A DNA stretch of 64,000 nt. It comes from an uncultured Bacilli bacterium (lineage in GTDB: Bacteria > Bacillota_I > Bacilli_A > RF39 > UBA660). A program made the translations under genes and the position numbers. The notes below the pieces were generated by a model. That model ran no database searches. It was not told where the DNA came from and saw nothing but the letters and a program-made list of their open reading frames with translations. Positions 18,641 through 28,254 of the stretch are shown piece after piece. The stretch covers positions 186,001 to 250,000 of the forward strand of contig CAKPIT010000001.1 of assembly GCA_934162445.1 (NCBI GenBank), in the 5' to 3' direction. The stretch's first letter is position 1. Every line of letters begins with the position of its first letter.

Positions 18641-19543
18641 ATGGAAAATATATATTTAGACGAAAAAGAAGAAAAATTATTAGATGATTTACTACTTTAT
18701 AATAGACAAATAAAAGAATTATTTAAAGATCAAAAAAACTATCAAACTATCAAATTAATTGATGATATTATTGATAATAAATTAAATAATTTAACCGATA
18801 AAACCATTATAAAATTATTAAATCATCTCTTTGAAGATTATCATTATCAAAAACCTTATAATAGTCTTTTAAAAGTCTTAAATAATGACTATAAAAATAT
18901 TGAAAAATCAAGATTGGGCCTTGACTTAATAAAACATCTTTCTACTCTTAATTATGAAACATTTAAAACTTTTAATTCCGGTTTAAAAAGATATGCTAAT
19001 TATAATTTTTATGCTGCAACCGAGCAAGAACATAATGAAATTAATTATTATATTGTTAAAGATCAACTTGATTCTTATTTAATGACTTTAGCAAATAATC
19101 AAGATATTAATCCCAAAAGAAAAAAGCAAATTATTAATCATTTACTTTATATTTATAAAGATAATTATTATGATAATATTTCTTATCATTCCCTAGCTAG
19201 TCGTTTTGATACTCTTGATGCTGTTAATAATCATAATTATATTGCGTCTAACTTAAGAGGTATTATCTTAAATCCCATTTTTTATGAAACTGCTAGTATT
19301 ATGTTAAATAATAATGATACAGATATCGATAATAAAAAACTAGAAACTCTAGAACTTCATAAACTATATTTATCTACTACTCTTAAAGACTTAAGTGAAA
19401 ATGAATTAGATATAACTTTAGATAAATTTTCTGAATTTGAAATGAATACTGATTTTCAGACTAAGACTATTGCTTATGATTATATTTATGATGCTATTTA
19501 TGAAAAAGAAGATATGTTAGATAATAATGAAAAATCACTTTAA
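18641..19543 (+). CDS. Cytoplasmic protein of unknown function
   Basis: About 300 residues, mostly helical, with no signal peptide or membrane segment. It is rich in Asn, Asp, Leu and Tyr. The ATG at 18641 follows AAAGGAG at good spacing and a strong promoter. No family was recognised. It is inserted in the opposite orientation between ylbF-rsmD and ylbE-ylbD, which are contiguous in Bacillus, and its end overlaps ylbE by nine bases. No nuclease, ATPase or toxin motif was seen. Confidence 0.6.
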   Translation: MENIYLDEKEEKLLDDLLLYNRQIKELFKDQKNYQTIKLIDDIIDNKLNNLTDKTIIKLLNHLFEDYHYQKPYNSLLKVLNNDYKNIEKSRLGLDLIKHLSTLNYETFKTFNSGLKRYANYNFYAATEQEHNEINYYIVKDQLDSYLMTLANNQDINPKRKKQIINHLLYIYKDNYYDNISYHSLASRFDTLDAVNNHNYIASNLRGIILNPIFYETASIMLNNNDTDIDNKKLETLELHKLYLSTTLKDLSENELDITLDKFSEFEMNTDFQTKTIAYDYIYDAIYEKEDMLDNNEKSL

Positions 19544-19756
19544 TACCTCTAAAAAAGTCTCAACTAAATTAATGGTATCAATTACATTTTCTAATTTATC
19601 AACGCCCCGTAATTTATAATACTTTTTAGCTACAGCTTCCATATTCTTAATAATTAATGGATCCCTATTTAAATATTTATACCAAGACGAATCTTCTCTT
19701 AAATACCGATATAAATAATAGTTTTCCCTAATCTTTAACTTTGTTTCAACCTGCAT
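19535..19756 (-). CDS. ylbE: YlbE-like protein
   Basis: 73 residues. LYRYLREDSSWYKYLNRDPLIIKNMEAVAKKYYK matches the YlbE-like family pattern (leucine-rich Arg-Glu-x-x-x-Trp-Tyr segment, then a Tyr-Tyr-Lys). Its function is unknown; in Bacillus it lies in the sporulation-associated ylb cluster. The start overlaps the ylbD stop by one base. Confidence 0.7.
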   Translation of the reverse strand: MQVETKLKIRENYYLYRYLREDSSWYKYLNRDPLIIKNMEAVAKKYYKLRGVDKLENVIDTINLVETFLEVLK

Positions 19757-20106
19757 TAGTCCTCATAATACTTATTAATAGGTCTTTCCTCATAGTTAGG
19801 AAAAGATCTATTTTCATTTTTAGGAACCACATCCTGAACCAAGTTAATAGCCTTTTCTAATCCTTGAATTCCTTTTTGAATACTTTCTAAATCCACATTC
19901 TTAAACATATTAGTAATCTCATTAAAATTAAAATGATTACTTTTTACTTCTTCTTTATTATTTTCAAACTCTGAAAAACTACTACTATTCTCTCCATATA
20001 AGTCATACACTTCATATAATTTTTGAAACGTTGTCTTCCCATCAAGTACCGCTTTAGCAAGATAAGGTTTTTTCTTAATAAATGCTTTAAAATTTTCTTT
20101 AGACAT
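19756..20106 (-). CDS. ylbD: YlbD-like putative spore coat protein
   Basis: 116 residues. The N-terminus FKAFIKKKPYLAKAVLDGK and TFQKLYEVYDLYGE fit the YlbD family, annotated as a putative coat protein in Bacillus. The linked ylbE supports the call. The C-terminal half is low-complexity and polar. It lies just downstream of parC but a terminator separates them. Confidence 0.65.
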   Translation of the reverse strand: MSKENFKAFIKKKPYLAKAVLDGKTTFQKLYEVYDLYGENSSSFSEFENNKEEVKSNHFNFNEITNMFKNVDLESIQKGIQGLEKAINLVQDVVPKNENRSFPNYEERPINKYYED

Positions 20107-20130
20107 AACATCACCTAATAAATATTATTC

Positions 20131-20164
20131 TAAAAAAAACTAGAAAATACTTCTTTTCTAGTTT
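20131..20164 (-). terminator. Intrinsic terminator after parC
   Basis: On the minus strand an eleven-base stem AAACTAGAAAA/TTTTCTAGTTT with a six-base loop is followed by T residues, overlapping the parC stop region. Confidence 0.85.
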
Positions 20165-22658
20165 ATTTCAAAAAATCATCAATTGTCATTAATCTCTGAT
20201 CAATATCACTTAATGATACTTGTTCTTTCAAAGGGGTAACCTCTTCTTTTTTGACCAGTGATTTCACCATAAAGGCATCAGTTAAATTACTCTTAACAAT
20301 GCTACTACCAGTTGAATAACGATCACTAATTGGCAACTCTGTACTCTTAATAGTTATAATCTCACCATTTTTAAGACCAAGTTGATCTTTATTATCAACA
20401 ATAAAGGCTTTAATAATATGATAAGGATTAGTCTTAACATCTCTAATAGTCATAAGACCACGCCTTGCCCTACTAGTCTTTTCAAAATCACTAATTCTAA
20501 TTCTCTTACCAGTACCTTTATCAGTAATAATTGCTACATATTCTTTTAAAGAATTAGAGAAATTAATCATACTAACAACTTCATCATCTTTAAGATTAAT
20601 CGCTTTAACACCTCCAGCCTTCACTCCGACAATTGGTACTTCATCTTTAGCAAACCATAATCCATATCCTTGTTTTGTCTCAACAAAAATATCATCTTCA
20701 TTATCATCACTAACAGCTACTACCAAATCATTATCTTTTAACTTCATACAACTACTAGGCTTATTAATTCGAGTTATATTAAATTCACTAAGCTTACTTC
20801 TTTTAATCATTCCCATTTTACTAATCGTCATAATATTCTTATCTTCCGTAAATTTAGTAACTGGAATAGCCCCAATTATTTCTTCTTCTTGATTAAGTGG
20901 TACTAAATTGCTAATATGTTTACCTAAATCTTTCCATTTCATATCATAAATAGTATGAACAGGAATATATAAATAATTACCTAAATTAGTAAAGACTAAC
21001 AACGTATCAAGCGTATTCATTTCATAAATACCAAGTAAATAATCGTTATCTTTTAAACTAGTATCCTCTAAATTACTAGCACCATAACTTCGTAAATTAC
21101 ACCTTTTAATATAACCATCTCGACTAAGCGTTACAATAGTATCTTCCTTAGCAATCATGGCTTTTGTATCAATTTTAATTTCCGTTATTTCTTCTTTAAT
21201 CTCGGTAAGTCTATTAGTAACATAATTTTTATTAACATCCATTAAATCTTTTTTCATGACACTCTTTAAGACTTCTTCACTTTCCAAAATAGCTCCAAGT
21301 CCTTTGATAATTTTAAGTAAATTAGCCATCTCTTCTTCAAGCATAACAACATCTGTATTAGTTAACCTATATAATTGTAACGTTACAATTGCTTCCGCCT
21401 GTTCCATTGTAAAGTCAAATTCTTTAACTAAATTTTCCTTAGCATTACTCTTATTCTTACTTTCTCTTATTACTCTAATAACCTCATCAAGAATAGAAAT
21501 ACATTTAATTAATCCTTCTACAATATGATATCTTGCCTTCGCATGATGTAAATCAAATTCTGTTCTTCTTCTAACAACTTCTCTTTGATGATTAATAAAA
21601 GCATCAAGTAACTTTTGAAGACCTAATAATTTTGGCCGTTTATTAACAATCGAAACCATATTAAAATTATAACTAATTTGCATATCGGTATTTTTTAATA
21701 AATAATTAATTATTAAATCAGTATTAGCCCCTCTTTTTAAATCAATTACAATTCTAACATCACTAGCCGATTCATCCCGAACTTCACTAATTCCTTCTAT
21801 TTTTTTATCAAGTCGAATCTCATCAATTTTTTTAACCATTAATGCTTTATTAACTTCATAAGGAATTTCCGTTATAATAATAGAATTTTTATCAACGGTA
21901 TATTTACTCTTAATAATAATTTTGCCCCGTCCTGTTTTATAGGCATTTTTTATTCCTTCAAGACCTTCTACAATTCCGCCCGTTGGAAAATCTGGTCCCT
22001 TAACAAATTTCATCAATTCGTCAAGTGAACAATCAGCATGATCAATTCGGTAAATAGTAGCCTCAATAATCTCATTTAAATTGTGAGGCGGAATATTAGT
22101 TGCATACCCTGCGGAAATTCCCATCGCCCCATAAACAAGAAGAGCTGGAAATCTTGCCGGTAAAACCGTTGGTTCCTCACAAGTATCATCAAAGTTTGGC
22201 GCAAAAAGAACAGTATCCTTGTCAATATCTCGCACCATTTCATTAGCAATCTTTGAAAGGCGAGCCTCAGTATAACGATAAGCAGCGGGACTATCACCAT
22301 CAATAGAACCATTATTACCATGCATATCAATATAAGGAAGTCTTGTCTTCCATGCTTGGCTCATTCTAACCATTGCATCATAAATAGAACTATCACCATG
22401 TGGATGATAATTACCAATAACATCTCCAACTGTCTTAGCACTCTTACGATATCCATGATCATAAGTGTTTTTCTCTTTATACATTGAATAAAGAATTCTT
22501 CGTTGTACCGGCTTTAAGCCATCCCTTGCATCAGGAATCGCCCGATCTTGAATAATATACTTAGAATAAGATCCAAATCGCTCTCCCATAATATCTTCAA
22601 GGGTATAATCAAAGATCTTTTCAATCACTTCTTTAGTTTCATCTTTTTTCTTACTCAT
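20163..22658 (-). CDS. parC: DNA topoisomerase IV subunit A
   Basis: About 831 residues. It is the DNA-cleaving subunit that decatenates daughter chromosomes with ParE. The N-terminal tower and winged-helix region include HPHGDSSIYDAMVRMSQ (quinolone region) and the catalytic tyrosine in SPAAYRYTEARLS. The C-terminal beta-pinwheel lacks the gyrase box, so it is ParC and not GyrA. The Ser-Ser-x-x-Asp pattern of the quinolone region looks wild type. The ATG at 22658 is five bases after AGGGGTGA, which overlaps the parE stop, so parE and parC are coupled. Confidence 0.93.
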   Translation of the reverse strand: MSKKKDETKEVIEKIFDYTLEDIMGERFGSYSKYIIQDRAIPDARDGLKPVQRRILYSMYKEKNTYDHGYRKSAKTVGDVIGNYHPHGDSSIYDAMVRMSQAWKTRLPYIDMHGNNGSIDGDSPAAYRYTEARLSKIANEMVRDIDKDTVLFAPNFDDTCEEPTVLPARFPALLVYGAMGISAGYATNIPPHNLNEIIEATIYRIDHADCSLDELMKFVKGPDFPTGGIVEGLEGIKNAYKTGRGKIIIKSKYTVDKNSIIITEIPYEVNKALMVKKIDEIRLDKKIEGISEVRDESASDVRIVIDLKRGANTDLIINYLLKNTDMQISYNFNMVSIVNKRPKLLGLQKLLDAFINHQREVVRRRTEFDLHHAKARYHIVEGLIKCISILDEVIRVIRESKNKSNAKENLVKEFDFTMEQAEAIVTLQLYRLTNTDVVMLEEEMANLLKIIKGLGAILESEEVLKSVMKKDLMDVNKNYVTNRLTEIKEEITEIKIDTKAMIAKEDTIVTLSRDGYIKRCNLRSYGASNLEDTSLKDNDYLLGIYEMNTLDTLLVFTNLGNYLYIPVHTIYDMKWKDLGKHISNLVPLNQEEEIIGAIPVTKFTEDKNIMTISKMGMIKRSKLSEFNITRINKPSSCMKLKDNDLVVAVSDDNEDDIFVETKQGYGLWFAKDEVPIVGVKAGGVKAINLKDDEVVSMINFSNSLKEYVAIITDKGTGKRIRISDFEKTSRARRGLMTIRDVKTNPYHIIKAFIVDNKDQLGLKNGEIITIKSTELPISDRYSTGSSIVKSNLTDAFMVKSLVKKEEVTPLKEQVSLSDIDQRLMTIDDFLK

Positions 22659-22669
22659 AAACTTCACCC

Positions 22670-24571
22670 CTAAATTTCATAATCATCTTCAAGCGAAAAT
22701 TCCACATTTTCTTCAATCCATTCTTTACGTGGCAAAACATCATCACCCATCAACACGGAAACTCGTTTCTCTGCTAATTGAGCATCTTCAATATTTACCC
22801 GAATCAAAGTCCTAGTTCCCGGTTGCATAGTAGTTTCACATAACTGATCAGCATTCATTTCACCAAGACCTTTATATCGTTGAATTTCACACTTCTTTCC
22901 CTTACTTTTTTCTTTCATCTCATCAACTGTATAAGCATAATCAATATTTTTGCCACTTTGAATCTTAAAAAGTGGAGGAAGCGCTACAAAAAGACGACCA
23001 TCCTCAATCAAAGGACGCATATACCGGTAAAAGAAAGTAAGTAATAAACACTGAATATGACCACCATCTTCATCCGCATCACTCATGATTATTACTTTAG
23101 AATATTCACAATCACTAAGATCAAAATTAGCCCCATATCCGGCTCCAATTGTATAAATCATTGTATTGATTTCTTCATTTTTTAAAATATCTTCTTCTTT
23201 TGTTTTCTCAGTATTTAAAACCTTACCACGTAACGGTAAAATAGCCTGATATTTACGATCTCTTCCTTGTTTAGCAGAACCACCCGCAGAATCTCCTTCC
23301 ACTAAGAATAACTCTTTCTTACTCTTATCATGACTTTGGGCCGGTGCAAGCTTACCAGATAGTGACCGTTCTTCTTTTTTTCGTCCCGTCCCTTTACGTG
23401 CTTCTTCCCGCGCTTTTCTAGCAGCTTCCCGCGCCAATTTACTTTTTAATGACTTCGTAATAATACTAGTAGCAATCATCTTATTTTCTTCCAAGAAAAA
23501 TTGTAACTTCTCACTAACAATCGAATCCACGATTGTTCTAGCTTGTGGAGTACCAAGTTTACCTTTAGTCTGTCCTTCAAATTGCAATAAATCCTCAGGA
23601 ATCTTAAGAGAAATAACTGCCGTTAATCCTTCCCTAACATCACTACCTTCAAGCGACTTATCTTTTCCTTTAATAAAACCATTATTCTTAGCATAATCAT
23701 TAAAGACTCTTGTTAAAGCCGTTTTAAAACCAACCTCATGTGTACCCCCATCGCTAGTCTTAACATTATTAACAAATGAAACAATATTCTCTTGATAAGT
23801 ATCCGTATATTGCATTGCAATCTCAACATCAATTTTATTTTTAACTCCTTCAAAAGAAAGAACGTTATGAAGAGTTTTTTTATCTTCATTTAAATATTCT
23901 ACAAAAGCTACAAGACCTGTTTCATAACAAAACTTGGCATGTCTTTCATCCTCTTCATCAATAACTTCAATAGTAAGTCCTTTTAAAAGAAAAGCAGACT
24001 CCTGCATTCTCTCACATATTGTCGTATAAGAAAAATTAGTCGTTGAAAAAATCTCATCATCTGGTAAAAAACGAACTGTCGTTCCGGTTTTATTAGTTGT
24101 GCCAACCTTCTTTAATGGAACCGTAACCTTACCACCATTTTCAAAGCGAATATAATATTCCCCTTTATCCCGTTTAATCGTTACTTCCATGAATTTACTT
24201 AAAGCATTAACAACACTACCACCAACACCATGTAAACCACCAGAAACTTTATAACCTGCTTCTTCAAACTTACCACCCGCATGAAGAACAGTATAAATAA
24301 CTTCAGGAGTTGGCTTTCCAGTCGCATGCATTCCAACTGGAACCCCACGCCCTTCATCACTAATACTTACACTCTTATCAGCATGAATCGTAATAACAAT
24401 ATGATTACCAAAGCCATTAATTGCTTCATCAATGGCATTATCAACAATTTCCCACACCAAATGATGAAGGCCTCTCTTATCCGTTGAACCAATATACATT
24501 CCGGGTCTTTTTCTAACTGCCTCCAACCCCTCTAACACCTTAATTGAACTATCATCATATTTAGTGCTCAT
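22670..24571 (-). CDS. parE: DNA topoisomerase IV subunit B
   Basis: 633 residues. It is the GHKL ATPase subunit of topoisomerase IV. EIVDNAIDEAINGFG, SDEGRGVPVG and GGLHGVGGSVVNALS form the ATP site. EGDSAGGSAKQGRDR and SDADEDGGHIQCLLL are the TOPRIM parts, and GLGEMNADQL is near the end. Pairing with parC just downstream supports ParE and not GyrB. Confidence 0.94.
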   Translation of the reverse strand: MSTKYDDSSIKVLEGLEAVRKRPGMYIGSTDKRGLHHLVWEIVDNAIDEAINGFGNHIVITIHADKSVSISDEGRGVPVGMHATGKPTPEVIYTVLHAGGKFEEAGYKVSGGLHGVGGSVVNALSKFMEVTIKRDKGEYYIRFENGGKVTVPLKKVGTTNKTGTTVRFLPDDEIFSTTNFSYTTICERMQESAFLLKGLTIEVIDEEDERHAKFCYETGLVAFVEYLNEDKKTLHNVLSFEGVKNKIDVEIAMQYTDTYQENIVSFVNNVKTSDGGTHEVGFKTALTRVFNDYAKNNGFIKGKDKSLEGSDVREGLTAVISLKIPEDLLQFEGQTKGKLGTPQARTIVDSIVSEKLQFFLEENKMIATSIITKSLKSKLAREAARKAREEARKGTGRKKEERSLSGKLAPAQSHDKSKKELFLVEGDSAGGSAKQGRDRKYQAILPLRGKVLNTEKTKEEDILKNEEINTMIYTIGAGYGANFDLSDCEYSKVIIMSDADEDGGHIQCLLLTFFYRYMRPLIEDGRLFVALPPLFKIQSGKNIDYAYTVDEMKEKSKGKKCEIQRYKGLGEMNADQLCETTMQPGTRTLIRVNIEDAQLAEKRVSVLMGDDVLPRKEWIEENVEFSLEDDYEI

Positions 24572-24688
24572 TATTTCACATCCTTACTAAAAAAAAGATA
24601 CAACCCCTTGTATTCCCTTCATCTTCAATAACATCATTTTAACAAAAAAAGAAAGAAGTTTCAAGCTAGTAGTCAGTTTTTTACAAAC

Positions 24689-24711
24689 AAAAAAAGGAAG
24701 AAACCCTTCCT
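24689..24711 (-). terminator. Intrinsic terminator after the DUF3592 gene
   Basis: On the minus strand AGGAAG-GGTTT-CTTCCT is followed by seven T. The rest of the 180-base gap before parE holds no feature I can support. Confidence 0.75.
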
Positions 24712-24752
24712 AAACTACCGTTAATGCACTAACATCACATATTTTAATCTCT

Positions 24753-25775
24753 CTACATATTTGTATTTATATTATTATTTTGATTATTTAAATCAATATT
24801 TGAACTTGGTTGATTTAAATTATTCATTTGTTGTTCATCAAGCAATTTTTGTTTTTTCCTATTTTTAATACTAAAAATTACAACAATTACACCTGCCAAA
24901 GTAAATGCAACACCAAATATAGGTAAAATAATATTGATACTGTCCATAGTCCAAATAATATCTTGTGGATTATATGGATTATATTTTATTGAAACTTTTG
25001 TTCCGATACTTTTAGGCATATTTGAATATGAATTTGAAATTTTGTGATAAGTTTGTCCATCAACTACATATTCAACAACAATGGCTCGTAATCCACCATC
25101 ATTATATTTATAACCAACAACCCTTGACGTAGTTTCAATAAAAGTTTCATTTTTTTCATTATAAGTTTTAATTGACAAAATCGAAAAACATAAAAGTGCA
25201 ATACCTATAATTGCAGAAACTAATCCTGTGAAAACATTTTGCCATGTTCCCGTTGATGTAGATTGAACATCAATATTGTTATATAATCCATTTGTTTGTT
25301 TCACAGCTTGTTCTTCAAACAATTTTTGTTTTTTTCCATTTTTAAGACTTAAAATTACAACAATTACACCTATCAAAATGAATACAACACCAACTATAGG
25401 TAAAATAATATTGATACTGTCCATAGTCCAAATAATATCCTGTGGATTATATGGATTATATTTTATTGAAACTTCTGTTCCAATACTTTTTGGTATATTT
25501 GAATATGAATTTGAAATTTTGTAATAAGTTTGTCCATCAACTACATATTCAACAATAATGGCTTGCAATCCCTCATCATTATATTTATAATCAACAACCT
25601 TTGACGTAGTTTCAATAAAAGTTTCATTCTTTTCATTATATGTTTTAATTAATAAAACTGAAAAACATAAAAGTGCAATACCAATAATTGCAAAAATTAA
25701 TCCCATAAAAACATTATGCCATGTTTTTGGTTGTTTAGATTGAACAGTTCTCCTTGTTAAAAAATTAATATACAT
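24753..25775 (-). CDS. Membrane protein with two tandem DUF3592 domains
   Basis: 340 residues made of two nearly identical halves (about residues 19-155 and 178-314). Each has a membrane helix, an external beta domain (VEYVVDGQTYYKISNSYS ... SIKYNPYNPQDIIW) and a second helix. This is the DUF3592 arrangement, of unknown function. The C-terminal tail is Asn-rich and disordered. The halves are offset by 159 residues, so the duplication is recent. It stands alone between parE and the rpe operon. Confidence 0.7.
   Translation of the reverse strand: MYINFLTRRTVQSKQPKTWHNVFMGLIFAIIGIALLCFSVLLIKTYNEKNETFIETTSKVVDYKYNDEGLQAIIVEYVVDGQTYYKISNSYSNIPKSIGTEVSIKYNPYNPQDIIWTMDSINIILPIVGVVFILIGVIVVILSLKNGKKQKLFEEQAVKQTNGLYNNIDVQSTSTGTWQNVFTGLVSAIIGIALLCFSILSIKTYNEKNETFIETTSRVVGYKYNDGGLRAIVVEYVVDGQTYHKISNSYSNMPKSIGTKVSIKYNPYNPQDIIWTMDSINIILPIFGVAFTLAGVIVVIFSIKNRKKQKLLDEQQMNNLNQPSSNIDLNNQNNNINTNM
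24823..25721. repeat. In-frame 477-bp direct duplication inside the DUF3592 gene
   Basis: The stretches around 25721-25300 and 25244-24823 encode the two protein halves with a 159-codon period. Long runs of DNA are the same, including the segment for KYNPYNPQDIIWTMDSINII in both copies. Confidence 0.8.
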
Positions 25776-25888
25776 ATGACCCTCTTTTTATTAAAAATTT
25801 TATTATCGAAATATTGTTTTATTCAACCACAGTAGTTTCTTATATTATTTTACTGCCCAGTTGTAATTGTATTTAACTCTACCTAGAA

Positions 25889-26740
25889 CTAAGACTCATT
25901 TCTTTCACACTTATATCCACTTGACGCCAATTTGTTTTGAATAACACTCATACTCTCATTATATTCATATTCCGGATAAAAGCCTTCAAACTCGGCTATA
26001 TTAGTAGAAATATAATCTAAATCCAAATTTTTATAATAAATATTTTGAATAGATTCTTGCATAGATAAACTAGACCGACACTTAACCGTCATTCCAATAT
26101 TATTACTATCAAGAACATTCTTTAAAGTAGAACAAGAAGCCTCTTTTTCTTTAATAATATCAACACTACTAGCATTATCATTAAGTCTTGTAACCGTTGT
26201 AATAGTACTACTTCTTAGTTTATTCTTTTGATATTTAAAGACAATATCATAATTATAATTAACTTCACTACCAGTAATACTTTTAGTACAAGTCATATTT
26301 CCACTTTTTAACTCATTTGCCCCGACTTTTTTATTTTTATAATTAGTAATAAAATTAGTAATATCAGGTAAAAAGAAGACAAAAGCTAATAAAAAGATAA
26401 GTAACAACACTAAAAATATTGGTTTATTACTCTTTTTAGGTTCCTCTAAATTAACAGTTGTACTATCAATAACCCTCTTATTTTCATTGTCACTACTTTT
26501 ATTATTATCTTTAGAGTTATCCTTAGTAACAACCTTTTCAATTTCTTTTACATGTTCGACTTTAACAACTTGTGGTTTAGAATCACTAGTAGAACTAACA
26601 GACGGAACAGATTCCACATTTTGATTAACTTCTTGATTTAAATTCTCTTCATTATTTAAAGTAGAATCACCATCACCTACAGGATCCACTACCTTTTCTT
26701 CTTCTAAATTATTTAGATCATTATTATTATCATTCATCAT
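25889..26740 (-). CDS. Single-pass membrane protein of unknown function
   Basis: About 283 residues. A disordered acidic N-terminus (about 105 residues) precedes one membrane helix (about 106-126). The C-terminal external domain of about 150 residues has several cysteines (MTCTKSITGSEVNYNYD, KCRSSLSM, YKCERNE). The domain looks like a small secreted alpha/beta fold; no family was recognised. Three consecutive ATG codons start the gene and the second has the best spacing. It lies 40 bases after rpe on the same strand and may be the last gene of that operon. Confidence 0.55.
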   Translation of the reverse strand: MMNDNNNDLNNLEEEKVVDPVGDGDSTLNNEENLNQEVNQNVESVPSVSSTSDSKPQVVKVEHVKEIEKVVTKDNSKDNNKSSDNENKRVIDSTTVNLEEPKKSNKPIFLVLLLIFLLAFVFFLPDITNFITNYKNKKVGANELKSGNMTCTKSITGSEVNYNYDIVFKYQKNKLRSSTITTVTRLNDNASSVDIIKEKEASCSTLKNVLDSNNIGMTVKCRSSLSMQESIQNIYYKNLDLDYISTNIAEFEGFYPEYEYNESMSVIQNKLASSGYKCERNES

Positions 26741-26782
26741 CATTTACCCCTTTTCCTAGTTTAATTATACCATTAATAATTT

Positions 26783-27412
26783 TCAGCGTAAACTATCAAT
26801 TTGCTTTTGATAATCAGCACTATTAGTAATATAACTACCACTAACTAATATATCCGTTAAGTTCTTTATTTTATTAGCTACAATCTGATTAACCCCCCCA
26901 TCAACACTAATTTTAAAGTGATAATTAGGATATTCCTTCTTTAACACTTGTAACTCTTTTAATTTATCAATTGTCTCTTCAATAAATACTTGTCCCCCAT
27001 ATCCGGGAACAACCCCCATCACTAAAATTAAATCAATATTCTCTAAATAGGGAATAATTTCTTCAATCTTATTATTAGGATTAATAGCAAGACCCGTTTT
27101 AATCCCATAACTTTTAATTAATTTAAGATTTTTTAAAACATCTTCCATCGTATCTAAATGAATTGTTATATATGAACTATTTAATGAGGCATACTTATCT
27201 ATATATTTACTAGGCTTACTAACCATTAAATGAATATCTAATCTCTTATCTGTAAATTTATATATATACTTCATTTCTTTAAATGGTAAACTTTTACTCT
27301 TAACATACTTTCCATCCATAACATCAACATGAATATAATCAACATCAGTATCATTTAAAATAGTTAATGTTCTAGGAATATCCTTACTTGATAAAAATGA
27401 TGCACTAATCAT
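26783..27412 (-). CDS. rpe: Ribulose-phosphate 3-epimerase
   Basis: 209 residues, a TIM barrel that interconverts ribulose-5-phosphate and xylulose-5-phosphate in the pentose phosphate pathway. Visible signatures are IHVDVMDG, DIHLMVSKP, VMGVVPGYGGQVF and SVDGGVN, which hold the metal and phosphate sites. Small departures from the usual sequences (HLD where HxE is common) are noted. It overlaps rsgA by one base in the conserved prkC-rsgA-rpe order. Confidence 0.93.
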   Translation of the reverse strand: MISASFLSSKDIPRTLTILNDTDVDYIHVDVMDGKYVKSKSLPFKEMKYIYKFTDKRLDIHLMVSKPSKYIDKYASLNSSYITIHLDTMEDVLKNLKLIKSYGIKTGLAINPNNKIEEIIPYLENIDLILVMGVVPGYGGQVFIEETIDKLKELQVLKKEYPNYHFKISVDGGVNQIVANKIKNLTDILVSGSYITNSADYQKQIDSLR

Positions 27413-28242
27413 TATTTAGCCTCCTCATAAAATCTAATATAATTATTATACCTACTTTCTAATATTTCCCCATCTCTAACCGCTTTTCTTATCAGACACT
27501 CTTTTTCTCTTGTATGTGAACAGTCTTTAAAAGGACAAGTATAATTATTAAATTCTACAAAAGCATCTTTAATGTCTTCTTTTTTATATTTTGTAAAATC
27601 AAGGGCAGAAAAACCCGGAGTATCCAAAACTTTACCACCTAAGAAATTATACAATTCTACATTTCTAGTTGTATGTCTTCCTCTTCCAAGGGCAATAGAT
27701 ACTTCCCCCGTTTTTAAATTCCAATCTTCATTTAATTTATTTAATAACGTACTTTTTCCTGCTCCCGTTTGCCCCACAAAAACACTCGTTTTATTTTTAA
27801 GTTTATCTTTAATTTCTAAAAGATCTGTATTTAACAAAACCGGATAGCCAATCTTCTTATAATATGCTAAAACTAGTTCTACCCCTAAAAAGGTATTAGA
27901 ACTAGTTATATCTTTCTTAGTAAGACAAATAACACTATCAACATGATGTAATTCCATAAGCACTAGTAATCTATCCAAAAGATTCTCTTGAAAATCAGGA
28001 TGCACTAAGCTAGTAACAATAAAAGCCTGATCAATATTACTAACTAAAGGTCTATCAAACACATTTTTTCGAGTCTTAATTTCTTCGATTACTAATTTTT
28101 TCGGATCAAATATAACATAATCACCAACTCGAGGCATAACTTTATCCTTTCGAAACTTTCCTCTTGGAATACAAGGATAAGTATTATTATTAGCTTCTAC
28201 AATATGTCTATTACTACTTATTTTAATTATTTGTCCTTCCAT
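27412..28242 (-). CDS. rsgA: Ribosome small-subunit GTPase RsgA
   Basis: 276 residues. RsgA is a circularly permuted GTPase that checks late 30S maturation. Its order is an OB fold, G4 (CLTKKD), G1 (GQTGAGKSTLLNKL), G3 (DTPGF), then a zinc finger (CPFKDCSHTREKEC). It overlaps rpe by one base and starts 13 bases after prkC. Confidence 0.95.
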   Translation of the reverse strand: MEGQIIKISSNRHIVEANNNTYPCIPRGKFRKDKVMPRVGDYVIFDPKKLVIEEIKTRKNVFDRPLVSNIDQAFIVTSLVHPDFQENLLDRLLVLMELHHVDSVICLTKKDITSSNTFLGVELVLAYYKKIGYPVLLNTDLLEIKDKLKNKTSVFVGQTGAGKSTLLNKLNEDWNLKTGEVSIALGRGRHTTRNVELYNFLGGKVLDTPGFSALDFTKYKKEDIKDAFVEFNNYTCPFKDCSHTREKECLIRKAVRDGEILESRYNNYIRFYEEAK

Positions 28243-28254
28243 ATTTCTCCTTAA

